A DNA stretch of 64,000 nt, taken from positions 212,549,848-212,613,847 of the forward strand of contig JAKGHH010000001.1 of the NCBI GenBank assembly GCA_022828595.1. The letters run 5' to 3'. This DNA comes from Nelumbo lutea (taxonomy: Eukaryota > Streptophyta > Magnoliopsida > Proteales > Nelumbonaceae). The translations under genes were made by a program, and so were the position numbers. Each line of letters opens with the position of its first letter. The first letter of the stretch is position 1. The notes under the pieces were generated by a model. That model was not told where the DNA came from and made no database searches. It saw only the letters and a program-made list of their open reading frames with translations. Positions 31,660 through 42,330 of this stretch are shown here, piece after piece.

Positions 31660-33543
31660 ATGTGGAGGTCGAAAGCAAGAGACGTTCTCCTCAGATATTC
31701 AAGACTGGTAGCTCCCGTTCGATTCCAGGTAGCATTCGAAACCCTACCCGTTATTCGAACTCCGCATTTGCATTCCTCAACCTTCATTTCTCACAACAAA
31801 TCTTGTTACCGGAGCATTAGACTTTTCTCTCACGATTCAGCTCCTATTGCTCATGAGTTCGGTGACCAAGTTCATTCTGAATCACCTTCTTCTTCGCCGG
31901 CTCTTGAGTCAGCTGATGCTTCTACCAGTACAAATGGTGGTTTTGATGAAAACCCTAGATTTCTTTCGCATGAACCAGAAACTTCTTCGGTGCTTTCTGA
32001 TGAAATATCTAGTCTCGAATCACAAGAATCTGGTGCACCTTCATTGAACTTAGAAGTTGGTATCGATGAAGAGGGGCCTGAGGGTGAAAGTCCAGATCCT
32101 TTATTCCAGGAAGCTGGTAACTGTGAGGATCAAATGAGCGAATTTGTTCCCGAAGAACCGTTTGAGGAAGCCCCAGACGAAACTCCCGATGTTGATATGG
32201 AGCAAGTCGAGAATGTACTCTCCGTTCTTCAAAGTAGTTTGGATGGATCTCTGGAATCAAGCTTGGATAAGATGGATTTAACTCTAACTGAGGAATTCGT
32301 AGTTAGAGTACTACAGACACCACTTGTCATGGGTGGAAATTTAATTGATTTTTTCAAATGGGCTTCAAGAAAACCGGGCTTTTCTGTAACTTCCAGGGTT
32401 ATTGATTCCCTTGTTCGGGCCGTCGCTGCTGGTCTTAGGAAGAAGGATGCTTATGCTTTGTGGGACTTGGTAAAGGAAATTGGAGAGAGGGAGAATGCTG
32501 TCTTGACAACTGAAGCTCTCAACGAATTGATCTCTCTGTTTTGGAAGTTGGGCAAGGGGAAGGCTGGTCTAGAAGTGTTTAACAAGTTCGAGGAGTTTGG
32601 ATGCATTCCAAATGCAGACTCTTACTATTTTACGATTGAAGCACTTTGTTGTCGATCATTCTTTGACTGGGCCTGGTCTGTCTGTGAGAAGATGCTCAAC
32701 AGTGGGAACTTACCGGAGAGCGTGAAGATTGGTAACGTTATCTCTTGCTTCTGCAAAGGAGAGAAAGCTAAAGATGCTCATCTGGTTTTTCTGATGGCAA
32801 AAGAGAAGAACAAATATCCTCCTCATTCATCTATTAATTTTCTGATCACTTCTTTATGTAGAGATGACGAGACTGTCCGGTTAGCTTTAGAGTTGTTAGA
32901 GGAGTTTTCGGGAAAAACACAGAAATATGCAATTAAGCCATTTTCTTCTGTTGTCCGTGGTCTGTGTAGGATCAAGGACGTTGATGGGGCAAAGAATCTG
33001 CTATTTAAGATGATTGATGCGGGCCCACTTCCTGGGAATGCTGTGTTTAATTCAGTCATCAATGGCCTCTCTAAGGCTGGGGAATTGGATGATGCATTGG
33101 CACTGGTGAAAATGATGGAGAGTAGAGGATTGAGACCAGACATATACACTTACAGTGTTATTATGAGCGGTTATGTAAAAAAGCACCAGATGGATGATGC
33201 ATGCAGAATTTTATCAGAAGCCAAGAAAAAGCATTCAAAGCTAAGTCCTGTTACTTATCATATACTCATCCGTGGTTATTGCAGACTTGAGGAATTTGAT
33301 AAGGCTCTAAAGTTGCTGAGTGAGATGAAAAAATATGGAGTCCAACCAAATTCTGATGAATACAATAAATTGATCCAATCTCTTTGTCTCAAGGCTTTAG
33401 ACTGGGAAACAGCAGAGAAGTTGTTACAAGAAATGAAAGAGAATGGGTTGCATCTGAATGGGATTACTCGTGGTCTTATAAGGGCAGTCAAGGAGTTGGG
33501 AGAGGAAGAATTGCAGTCTGGAGGCATTACTAGTGAAACATAG
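31660..33543 (+). CDS. P-class pentatricopeptide repeat protein, 627 aa
   Basis: Single uninterrupted frame. Residues 1-60 are rich in Arg, Ser and hydrophobics with few acids (MWRSKARDVLLRYSRLVAPV..), consistent with a mitochondrial or plastid targeting peptide. Residues 80-200 form an acidic, Ser-rich low-complexity linker. From about residue 245 on lies a tandem array of roughly nine 35-residue PPR motifs of the P type. The clearest are at 460-494 (NAVFNSVINGLSKAGELDDA), 495-529 (IYTYSVIMSGYVKKHQMDDA), 530-564 and 565-600. There is no E, DYW or SMR domain. P-class PPRs bind organelle RNA and act in its stability, splicing or translation; this one's target cannot be told. Overall architecture and the MWRS start recall Arabidopsis At3g02650, which I offer from memory only. 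The first in-frame ATG in a plausible context (GAGAAGAGATG) was chosen. Confidence 0.92.
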   Translation: MWRSKARDVLLRYSRLVAPVRFQVAFETLPVIRTPHLHSSTFISHNKSCYRSIRLFSHDSAPIAHEFGDQVHSESPSSSPALESADASTSTNGGFDENPRFLSHEPETSSVLSDEISSLESQESGAPSLNLEVGIDEEGPEGESPDPLFQEAGNCEDQMSEFVPEEPFEEAPDETPDVDMEQVENVLSVLQSSLDGSLESSLDKMDLTLTEEFVVRVLQTPLVMGGNLIDFFKWASRKPGFSVTSRVIDSLVRAVAAGLRKKDAYALWDLVKEIGERENAVLTTEALNELISLFWKLGKGKAGLEVFNKFEEFGCIPNADSYYFTIEALCCRSFFDWAWSVCEKMLNSGNLPESVKIGNVISCFCKGEKAKDAHLVFLMAKEKNKYPPHSSINFLITSLCRDDETVRLALELLEEFSGKTQKYAIKPFSSVVRGLCRIKDVDGAKNLLFKMIDAGPLPGNAVFNSVINGLSKAGELDDALALVKMMESRGLRPDIYTYSVIMSGYVKKHQMDDACRILSEAKKKHSKLSPVTYHILIRGYCRLEEFDKALKLLSEMKKYGVQPNSDEYNKLIQSLCLKALDWETAEKLLQEMKENGLHLNGITRGLIRAVKELGEEELQSGGITSET

Positions 33544-34686
33544 ATTCCTCACTTTTTCTTTTTGTCTTTGTTTCTGTTTTTTCGAAGGGATGCACTTTTA
33601 GCTTTTTGAAGAGTTTAACATGGCCTTCTATTTTCCTGCTGAACACAAGAGGACTTTTTGCATTTAATTTAGAAGTTCTCTTTCTTTGCTTTGAATATTT
33701 TAAAATTTTGCAACTTATTTCTTTTTTCAGTAGTTTTCTGATTGAGTAAAACCATGCATCATATATGATAGACACATGCAAATATTAAGGATGGAACCAC
33801 ATTTAATGGTTCCCTCTAGGATGGTGTTTAGTATTATTCGTGTTTATGAGAAAATTGCTGCTAGGTCAGTGCCAAGTAGGTGTTTCTTGCGATGGAGCCT
33901 CAATTTTTGTTTGGTTGAGCTGTTTATTAGGAAAATGCTTGTCCTGGGTTATGTGAAAAACATTTATTAAGAAAATGCCAAATGACATTTCTTCCAATGA
34001 CAAAACATTCTCACCTTTTGGCTTATGTGGTGCCTAGCTATCACAAAGTGAAAAATGTTGTCTCATTTTTCAAGACAAATTCTGTACAAAATGTTTCCTC
34101 ATAACATGGCAATGGAACCAAATAGGGTATAGGAGATTGTTTTGTCAAAAGTTTGTCTGACCTCCATCTCTTCCCCTTGTTTCTATGTTAGTCTATGGTG
34201 CAGTCTATGGAAATTGCTGCAAATAACTCAAATGTGAATGAACCATCGATAAAGTGACACACCTTGAATGTTGTTTAAGTCATAAATGTTAAGTACACCT
34301 TGTCAAATGTGAACAAATGAAAAGTCGACTAGTAATTTTGATGTAGTGTGCTGTAAAAAATTTAGAATGCATTGTAGTTGGACGTTGAAAAAATGTAGAG
34401 GATTTTGACTTTTAGAGAAAAAAGGTGCATATGACTTTATGCTTTTTGCAACTTTGGAGAAAATGGTTGGAAGGCTTTGTTGTTACCTGGCCTTTGTATT
34501 TATATGCCTTGACTTATATAAGGGCATTTTAATTGCAGTTCCTTTGAGTGGTTCTTTTTCTGCAACAGTTACTTTCTTCTAACTTATTGTGCATGGTTAC
34601 TTTTTTCAAAAGAATGAAAAAAAAACTGAAATTTGGTGTGCATTAACTTCAATTGATAGTCCGTTGTCTACCTTTATATCCTTAAT
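33544..34686. other. PPR 3' flank, no further gene
   Basis: T-rich 3' UTR-like sequence follows the stop. A run near 33960-34140 with AAAACATT, ATTTTTCAAG and AAATGTTTCCTC blocks may be an old MITE. No coding potential is recognised. Confidence 0.4.
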
Positions 34687-34897
34687 TTCTCCAATCTGCT
34701 TGGTAGACCAACTGAGGGGTAGCCCAGTTGGTGCATTGGATGAATTGTCCCAGTGGTGGTGTGGTTTTGAATCCCGTTATTATAAATAAAAGAGCTGTTG
34801 ATGTGATGTGGTACTGTTCACTTAAAAGAGTAAGACCCCTAAGGGGGTGTCAGACAGTAATTAATACCAAAAAAGTATTCTTCAATCCGCTTGGCAG
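34687..34897 (+). mobile_element. tRNA-derived SINE with about 20-bp TSD
   Basis: The internal pol III promoter is recognisable: A box TAGCCCAGTTGGTGCATTGG (34720-34739) and B box GGTTTTGAATCCCG (34763-34776). The left flank TTCTCCAATCTGCTTGGTAG (34687-34706) is repeated at 34878-34897 with three differences. The body (34707-34877, 171 bp) ends in an A-rich tail ACCAAAAAAGTA. Mobilised in trans by LINE machinery. Confidence 0.75.
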
Positions 34898-35274
34898 TTG
34901 ATGCAGCAAATTTTATTGATTTTTGAAATATTCCTCTAAAAAAAGAAAAAAGGAAAAATTTCTAATACTTCATTTACACATTTATGGGAATTATGGAGAA
35001 AACTTCAACTGTTTTCCCCTTTAGTGAAGCTTCCTATGATTTGCTTCTTGGGATTTTCACATGTTTTGTCTTATTTCTTGGCTCTCTTCCTTGTTTACTA
35101 GCTATGATGATTAGTTCTCTCACATGCCCTTGTTGGGTCTAGCCGATGTGTGCACACTTTGTTCCTTAAATTAAGTCCTTTCTTTTTCCAAGCTTTATTG
35201 ATCTTCTCTCATTCTTGCATCTAACTTGTTCTCCTCTTTACTTGCTATCAAACTTCTGTTGCTTGCATGAGAGG
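34898..35274. other. Pre-insertion locus, related to 38661-38830
   Basis: 35170-35292 is about 70% similar by eye to 38672-38803 (shared TCAAGTCCTTT-, AAGCTTTA-, CATTCTTGCAT-, TTGCATG- and AAAGGTRTGAATT blocks). No gene. Confidence 0.45.
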
Positions 35275-35517
35275 AAAAAGGTGTGAATTTGAATTACATT
35301 TCTTTAGGTGGTAGGTTAACCTTGATCAAGTCCACCTTGGCAAATCTTCCAGTGTATTACCTCTCTGTCTTTAAGATCCCCCAAAAAGTGGCTAACTTGT
35401 TGGAAAAGGTAATGAGGGATTTTCTTTGGAAACCAGGAGAGGAAAAGAGGGATCATCTGGTGAAGTGGGAACTAGTGATCGGGAGTAAGGAGGAAGGTGA
35501 ATTAGGGGTGGGGAACA

Positions 35518-36306
35518 CAGTGATTTAAAAGGTATGCTTAGGCGCATAGGCAAGGCACATTTTAGGGTAGGCACCTTGCCCAAGTCCTAGGCACAGCGCT
35601 TTCAAAAGGTGCGTGCCTGGTGCACCTAGGTGTGTGCCTGATGCGCCTTGCACCTTAGCCCAGGTGTGTGCCTTTTGAATTTTTTTTTGCATTTTTCTGA
35701 ACCAACTAGCTGGGCCGAAGCTTCGAGAACCCCCTATTTGCTAATGTTGTTCATTCGTTTATCTTAATAAAAATCTTATTAAAAGGCAATTAAAATTATA
35801 AAATCATTATTTCCTGTGTGAAAATTAAGAATTTAAGACCCTATCATGGACTTGTTTGGGCTTGCCTCGAGGGGCGTGGCACAAATGTGGCTTGTAGAAT
35901 TAGGAATGTAATATGTTTTACATCACATTAGCTACTTGAAGTAATGTAGTTGAGGAAAAAAGAGATTGTGGGTTTTACATGCTTGAAAATGTTTTATATG
36001 TTTGATTTTATTTTTAAATTTTCATTTGAATACGCTTTACATGTTATGTTTAGGTATTTTAATTTTAGATAATAGTTTTTTTAAAACATTAATTTTAAAA
36101 TTTAAGTTTATATTTTTTATTAATATTATGTTTAGTATTTTTTGATATTTTTGCATTTTTTTTTGAAATTTCTTACTTTTTTTTTTGATTTTTAGCATTT
36201 TTTGGTATTTTTGCTCCTTGCTTCAAAAAGGCGCGTGCCTCACCTTGTGCTTTGGGCGCAAATTGGCCCTTGCACCTTTTTTGCACCTTGTACTTTTAAA
36301 ACGCTG
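35518..36306. mobile_element. hAT-type MITE (789 bp) inside the LINE
   Basis: Starts CAGTGATTTAAAAGGT and ends ..ACTTTTAAAACGCTG, inverted termini of the CAGYG..TTTAAAAG type. Flanks GGGGAACA (35510-35517) and GGGGAACG (36307-36314) are an 8-bp TSD with one mismatch. Inner arms are rich in GGCGCA/AGGCACC motifs; the centre is AT-rich and non-coding. Confidence 0.8.
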
Positions 36307-37527
36307 GGGGAACGTGATTTGTAAGAATTAAGCGTTGCTAGGGAAATGGTTGTGGAGATTCCCTTGGAGAGTGAGAAACTGTGGCACAAGGTAATAGCTA
36401 GCCTACATGGATTGTTGCAAATTGGCTGGGATGCTGGAGTCTCAAACAAAGCTACTCTTTCCTCTCATTGGAAAGCAATTCATGCAGTTCTTCCTTTCTT
36501 TCTTGAGCAAACCAGGTATGATTCTTATTCAATGTCTAAAATTCAGTTTTGGGAGGACCTCTAGGTGGGTGATTCTACTCTTAAAAATGCTTTCCCCTCT
36601 TTATGTTTGTTATCTTTGTTTAAAAACGAGTCAATTTCTACTTTCTATTCCGTTTTTGAGGGAGTGTCTTGGAATTTGGGTTTTAGAAGAGGTTTAAGAG
36701 AGGCTGAATGTGCGCCAATCTCTGAGCTACTGCTCATTCTTGATTTAGTGGTTGTGTTCCCTTCCATCCCAAATGAAAGAATTTGGATCCTGTACCCAAG
36801 GTTCTTTCTCTTGTGCCTCCTTTTTTCGTTCCTTGATTACTCAAGTTCCTTTAGGGCCTTCATTTCCAATGAATGAGATTTGGTGCAAATATGTCCCTTT
36901 AAGAGTATAGGCTTTTTTTGGGAGGTCTTTCATGGAAAAACCAACACTTCGGACATGCTGCAAAAGAGAAAAGTTTGTTTTTTCCCCTAATTGGTGCACA
37001 CTCTGTAAGGTAAACAGTGAGACTGCTTATCACATTCTTATTCCTTGTCCATTTGTAACCTCTATTTGGGAGTGGTCCTTTGACCACTTTGAGTGTAGGT
37101 GGACTCTACCTATAAGCTTACTTAGTTTGTTTGCAGGTGAATTTTTAGGTGGCCAAGGAAAAAGAGGAAGAATCTTATGGAGATGCACTAGGTCCATTGT
37201 CGTTTGGATAGTGTGGGAAGAAAGAAATGTGAGACTTTTCAAAGACGAGGGGAGAAATCTGGATGCAATTTTAGACTATATCCTGCTAAGGGTGATTCAT
37301 TGGGTTAAGTCCTTGGATCTATTCTCTCCATTTTCCTTTGATGACATAAAAAGGAATTGGAGGGAAGTGGCCTTTTCATCCACAGGAAAGACTGGAAGAG
37401 TTCAACTATGGGAACCACCATCAGAAAGTTTTGTAAAACTCAATTTTGATGGGAGCTATGTTGGCAACCTAGGCCCTTTAGTCATAGGAGGGGTATTCAG
37501 GGATAAAGATGGAACTGTCTTAGCTTT

Positions 37528-37846
37528 GGCCCGTTTGGCACGTCTTTTTGGGAAGATCTTGTGGTAGCTCTGACATGCAAAAGATGCGTTGAGCTTTTGC
37601 ATGAACATGTTTGGCAGATGCGTGTCTTTCCGTGCGTCTTTCCACAATAGATTAAAATGCAAAAGTTGTGAGAGGTTTCATTTGGAGCTTCCCAAAATCA
37701 GCCCAAAATGGGCTTCTTGCGTCTTTTCGGCATTCCGTCTTTTGGTGGCTAGATCTTCCGCATGCCAAACAGAAATAGACTGAAAATCGGTTTTCACGGC
37801 TTGTAAACAGCTGAAAGACCGCACAAAAAGATGTGCCAAACGGGCC
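37528..37846. mobile_element. MITE (319 bp) interrupting the LINE RNase H domain
   Basis: Left GGCCCGTTTGGCACGTCTTT and right (reverse) GGCCCGTTTGGCACATCTTT are a near-perfect terminal inverted repeat. CTTT on both sides (37524-37527, 37847-37850) is the probable target duplication. LINE codons for RNase H run straight up to the left copy and resume at the right copy. The superfamily is uncertain; the GGCCCGTTTGG end is seen in several plant MITE groups. Confidence 0.8.
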
Positions 37847-38313
37847 CTTTATTTTTGGGTCCTATCGCCCAAGGAGATTCAACTAAGGCGGAACTGTTTG
37901 CCGTGTTGTACTTATAAAAAAATAGTCTACTGTATTGTATGGGGTCCAATTAGTAGAAAATCTAAATTTAAGAAGGCTGTTAATAGGAGGAGACTCCCAA
38001 GTAGTGTTAAGTTGGTTAAAGAATGAAAAGAAGACAGCTTGGAACTATCGAGATTTGGTAAAGAAGATCAAGTGGCATCTGAGAGGTGTAACAGTAACTT
38101 TTCCATGGGTTCCATGGGTTGCTAATGGGATGGCAGATTCTCTAGTAAGGCAAAGGGTTGAAAGGGAGCAACCATTTTGGGCTAAGTTGTTTTAAGGTGT
38201 GAGTGGGCAATTGCTTCTGTGGGTAAGGGAAGGGCAGGGAGTATTATATGTTAATGGGTAGGGAGTGACTGTATTGGTTTCTGTTGTTCCATCTGTTTTT
38301 AGGGGTACCCATA

Positions 38314-38532
38314 CCCCAGTTATAATCCTATGTATATGCTTGTTTATATTGATAAGCCTTTCTGTTATCTATCAAAAAAAAGGTATGAATTTGAGATAGG
38401 TTTTCCAGATTTTCTTTCTTGCCCCAGTTGTAATCCTATGTATATGCTTGCTTATATTAATAAATATTTTCTATTATCTATAAAAAAAACTTATGAATTT
38501 GAGATAGGTTTTCTAGATTTTTTTTTTCTTGC
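38314..38532 (+). repeat. 108-bp tandem duplication across a LINE tail
   Basis: CCCCAGTTRTAATCCTATGT begins at 38314 and again at 38422. Each unit holds the last about 60 bp of the LINE, its A-tail, and the following flank TATGAATTTGAGATAGGTTT. The duplication happened after the LINE inserted, because it includes both LINE tail and target DNA. Confidence 0.8.
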
Positions 38533-38838
38533 CCTTTTTTTTCTCTAGATAATAATTTCATGTACTTTATCCATGTAAGTTTCAATGACTCAGATCCATG
38601 GCCAAGAGAAAAATGTGTAGCCTTTTTATTAGGGGTGCTTGACTTATATGAATATTGTTCTTTCTATTCTGTTTTGTTGTTTAAATCAAGTCCTTTTTCA
38701 AAGCTTTAGCGATCCTGTCATTCTTGCATCATGCTTCTTCTCCTCCCCTCAACCTATTAGCATATTTGTGTTGTTTGCATGGGGGGACAAAAAAGGTATG
38801 AATTCAAGACGGGTTTTCCAGATTTTTTTTTTTGAGAA

Positions 38839-39757
38839 AAGGATCCTTGGTGCTTGGATGGTTCTCTTGCTGAGTCTTTTCCTCTTCTTTTTCAGTGTTC
38901 CTCTAATCAAGAGGCATCTGTAGCTGAGTGTTGTAGTTTGACTGGAGATTCTGTCATTTGGACCCCTTTCTATAGAAGGAATCTCTTTGACAGAGAGCTT
39001 GAAGAGATAGTGAATATGTTGACTATCCTCCATAATCAAAATGTTGATATTCTCTCAGAAGACAAGTGGTGCTGGAAGTGGAATCCGGATGGTGTTTTCT
39101 CTGTCAAGTCATTGGATTCTAAGCTTTGCAGAATGGGTGTCACTGATTTCCCATGTTCTTAGGTGTGGAACCCTATTAGCCCGTTTAAGTCCAACTTTCT
39201 GATTTGGACCATGGCTTTGGATAAATGTCTTTCTAGAGCTAATTTCGTGAGATGGGGCATTCAAATTTTGGATCTATCTTGCGGTCTTTGTGGGAGTAAT
39301 TCTGAATCAACAAACCATCTGTGCATTCACTGCCTGTTTTCTTCTTAGTTGTGGGACTATTTTCTAGGAGCCATGAACATCAGCTAGACTATGCCAAAAT
39401 CGGTAAAAGAGCTCCTCTGTTGCTGGAATATCAAAGGTCTTAGCAAGAAAAGGAAATTAGTGTGGAAGACTATTCCTAGTTTTGTCTTGTGGTCTATTTG
39501 GGCTTGAGAGGAACAACAGGTTTTTCTGTAAGGCTAAGAGTCCATAAGACTTAATCCAGAATGTTGTGGGCAAGTTAATCTCTTAGGTGTTAGTTTCTGA
39601 GGAGTTTAGAAACTTGAATTTGTCTGTTGTATTTCGTTCTAACTCTTGGTGGAGTATGTAATTGCTGTGTTGATTAGATTGGCTTTTTGGGTCTGATCAC
39701 AGCTTGTATGTGTTGCTTTGAATAAATATTACTTTACTTTTTTCTAAAAAAAAGGTA
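38839..39757 (+). mobile_element. LINE ORF2 3' fragment (zf-RVT type)
   Basis: Translation shows DKWCWKWNPDGVFSVKS, then VWNPISPFKSNFLIWTMALD and CGLCGSNSESTNHLCIHC, the Cys/His zinc-binding block at the end of plant LINE ORF2. A separate LINE family from the one at 35293. It ends TTGAATAAATATTACT.. with an A-tail TCTAAAAAAAA near 39750. In-frame stops are present, and no clear TSD was found. Confidence 0.75.
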
Positions 39758-39792
39758 ACTTCCATTCAAGGACAAAAGGAGGGGTGGGTGGG

Positions 39793-40431
39793 TAGGGGTA
39801 GATTCCAGCTGAGCCGAATAATTGGCTATTTGAGCTCAATCCATTGAAATTGTGTTAGGCTCGAGCTCAATTTGAGTTAGAGATTTGAGCTTGAGATTGG
39901 CTTGGTTCAAAGCTCACAAGTTTGAGCTTGGCTTTGCTCGAGTTCGACTACAAGCTAAGTTTTTTTCTAAAAAATAAAAATTATACATATAAAAATATTT
40001 TTTTTTATTTTACATACAAAAATTAAGAATTATAAAATTATTTTTTATTATACATATAAAACATAAAAAATATACATATAAAAATGCTTTTATTTTACAT
40101 ACAAAAAATAAGAATTATAAAAGTTATTTACGATTATACATAAAAAATAAAAATATTATATATAAAATATTATTGTATATATAATAAAAATTATTTATTA
40201 TGTATTTTTATATATTTATATTTATATGTAACAAAAATTATTTATTTATTATACTATGCTTGATTAGGTTCGCGAGCCTCACAAGCAGAGCTTTATTGGT
40301 CTCAAGCTCAGCTCGATTAGCAAACGAGACTATATATCAGGCTCGAAGCTCCTTTTAAATCGAGTTGAGCCGAGCTTTTCACGAACCAAGCTCGAATAGC
40401 TCGTGAGAAGCTCAGCTTGTGGCCACCCATA
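39793..40431. mobile_element. hAT-like MITE with GAGCTCGA repeats
   Basis: Begins TAGGGGTAGATTCCAGC and ends GTGGCCACCCATA. Interior arms carry AGCTCGAGCT-type blocks and the centre is AT-rich. Sequence and ends match the better-preserved copy at 48711-49116. A TSD is not evident here. Confidence 0.65.
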
Positions 40432-40448
40432 GGGGGGATACAAAAGGT

Positions 40449-42330
40449 TGTGTTGTTAAAGCTGCTAGTTTTGTTTTTGTTTTATTTTATTCTTAGTTTA
40501 TGTTGTATGAGACCTATGGGTATTTATGTAATTTTTTATTTCTTTTTATTGTAATGCTGTTAATACTTATAAATATTAAGAGGGGCACCGATAGCCCAAG
40601 TTTTTCTTCGACTTCCAATTGTTCTCTCCTCTCCTCTTCTCCCCTTCTCATTCTCTTCTCTTTTACGAGTTTAGAGTTAAAACATGGTGTCAAAGCAGTG
40701 ATCTGGGTGGCAGAAGTTTATAGATCGAACCTTTCTCTTCCATTACAGGTTAGGATCGATACCCCTTCCCCAAGGCCTGATTGTTTTTTATGTGTTGCAT
40801 GTTCCTAAATTTCCTCCTAACTTGCTTTCCATTAGTAGGCATAAGTGGATTAAGGAAGGTGATGGAAATACCAAATATTTTTGTACAGTAGTTAATGGGA
40901 GAAGGAGAAAAAGTTATGTGGCTAAATTGGAGATAGATGGAGAAGTGATTCATTATCAAGAAGAGATAGCAAGGCTTTTTGTGGACCATTTCAGGTCAAT
41001 TTTGAGAAGACCTCTTTTGCCCCATGAATGTTTGGAAGATTTAGATTGGCCTAGTTTGGAGGAAAACTGCGTGAGATGGTTGGAAAGAGATTTTGAGCAA
41101 GGGGAAATAAAACAAGCAGTCTTTTCCATGGATAGATCAAAAGCTCTAGGGCCAGATGGTTTTACCTTGGCGTTCTATGAGGATTGTTTGGAAATATTAA
41201 AGGAGGATTTGTTTTCAGTTTTCAAGGAGTTTGGAGAAAGACATGTTATCAACCTTGGAGTTAATGCCATTTTCCTAGCCCTTATTCCTAAAAAGATTGA
41301 TGCCAAGCAACCTAAAGACTAGGCCCATCAGTTTGGTGACTAGTATATACGAAATTCTGGAAAAAATGCTTTTTTTGAGGATCAAAAGGGTCTTACCATC
41401 CCTCATTAGCCACGCTCAGGAGCTTTTGTATAAGGTAGGCAAATTACCGATCAAAACCTAATAGCAAATGAGTGTGTAGTAGAGGACATGAGGAGATCTA
41501 GGAGACGGGGTTTTGCCTGAAAATTAGACCTTGAAAAGGCATATGACTTGGTGGGCTGGAGCTTCCTCTTAGAGATACTCAGGCTTTGTGGTTTGGGGAA
41601 AGATGGTGTACTACTTGTGCCTTAGCAAAAGTTATATTTTACCTTTTTTTTCACAAATCTGAGCATATGGTACAAGTTCGGTTCAAGGCTAATATTTGTA
41701 TTCTTTGGTTAGGAGGAGAATATACAAATGGTGATTGTTAGGCTTACTTGAGGAGTTATGACATTCAATCTCAACATAGTTGCCCAGACACTCCTCAATA
41801 GAATGATGTAGCAGAACGCATGAATGGTCATGTCCTTAGTGTTGTGAGGATACTTCTATAGGAATATTATGCTCCACCTTCATTTTGGGCAGAGGCGGCC
41901 AATAGAACTATGCATTTGGGATCTTATGCTTGCTCCTTTAGATGCTTCTATCATTGGGAGCCATTGGATTTATACCATTAAGCTAAAATCTGATGGATCC
42001 CTTGATCGATATAAGGCTCAATTAATTTCCCAAGGCTATAGTTAATGTGTATGAAGAAACCTTTGCCCCAGTTGTCAAGATCACTGTAGTTAATGTTTTC
42101 TTAGCATTGTCTGCTATCCAATTTTGGACCATTGAGTGGCTAGGTGTTAAGAATGCCTGCCTTCATGGTCAATTAAAGGAGACCGTTTACATGAAGGCTC
42201 CTCCTGGTTACTGTAGTGATCATTCTTTGGTGGTTGCTGTTTGAAACATGCTCTCCAGGCTTGGTTTGAGCCCTTCTGGGATGTTGTTGCGGTTAAGAAA
42301 GAAGATAAAAAGAATATTTAACCATGACAA
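40449..42330 (+). mobile_element. Degraded Ty1/copia element interrupted by a LINE
   Basis: LTR about 40449-40684 (TGTGTTGTTAAAG..TTAAAACA) with a CTTATAAATATTAAG TATA region, then primer site TGGTGTCAAAGCAGTG at 40685. Gag and most of protease are deleted; LHVPKFPPNLLSIS at 40791-40832 is the conserved block before integrase. A LINE follows. Integrase resumes near 41700 with GGEYTNGDCQAYLRSYDIQ and, across stops, ERMNGHVLSVVRILLYEYYA. RT pieces follow: YEETFAPVVKITVVNVFLAL and LGVKNACLHGQLKETVYMKA (42050-42210). The FAPV and D/NA..HG..L motifs are those of copia RT. No 3' LTR is recognised. Confidence 0.75.
40836..41640 (+). pseudogene. LINE ORF2 RT fragment inserted in the copia element
   Basis: A 176-codon frame (40792-41322) begins with copia codons and continues as LINE: WIKEGDGNTKYFCTVVNGRR, then VFSMDRSKALGPDGFTLAFY and FLALIPKKIDAKQPKD. 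These are the N-terminal RT motifs of plant L1 elements. After the frame ends, RPISLVTSIYEI and LDLEKAYDLVGWSFLLEIL follow in other frames. The catalytic FDKAYD motif is altered to LEKAYD. It lies exactly between two adjacent conserved copia blocks. Confidence 0.8.

Larger units (their letters stand above)
35293..38376 (+). mobile_element. 5'-truncated L1-type LINE with two nested DNA transposons
   Basis: Flanks AAAAAGGTGTGAATTTGA (35275-35292) and AAAAAGGTATGAATTTGA (38377-38394) are an 18-bp TSD with one mismatch. Contents in order: RT thumb-like end (YISLGGRLTLIKSTLANLPV), then a hAT MITE (35518-36306). Next is the linker, the zf-RVT block (WCTLCKVNSETAYHILIPCP), WRCTRSIVVWIVWEERNVRL, and RNase H (FVKLNFDGSYVGNLGP). 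A second MITE (37528-37846) cuts RNase H, which then resumes with GDSQVVLSWLKN and VANGMADSLVRQ. Without the inserts it is about 2 kb. A long frame (36932-37567) survives, so the copy is not very old. Tail: TTATCTATCAAAAAAA. Confidence 0.85.

Noticed and set aside
38639..38923. A 94-codon hydrophobic frame as a small membrane protein
   Set aside because: It spans the duplicated LINE target locus and LINE start, with T-rich codons; no family recognised.
38839..39757. Clear TSD for this LINE fragment
   Set aside because: Flanks AAAAGGTATGAATTCAAG and AAAAGGTAACTTCCATTC share only the A-tail and GGTA; not convincing.
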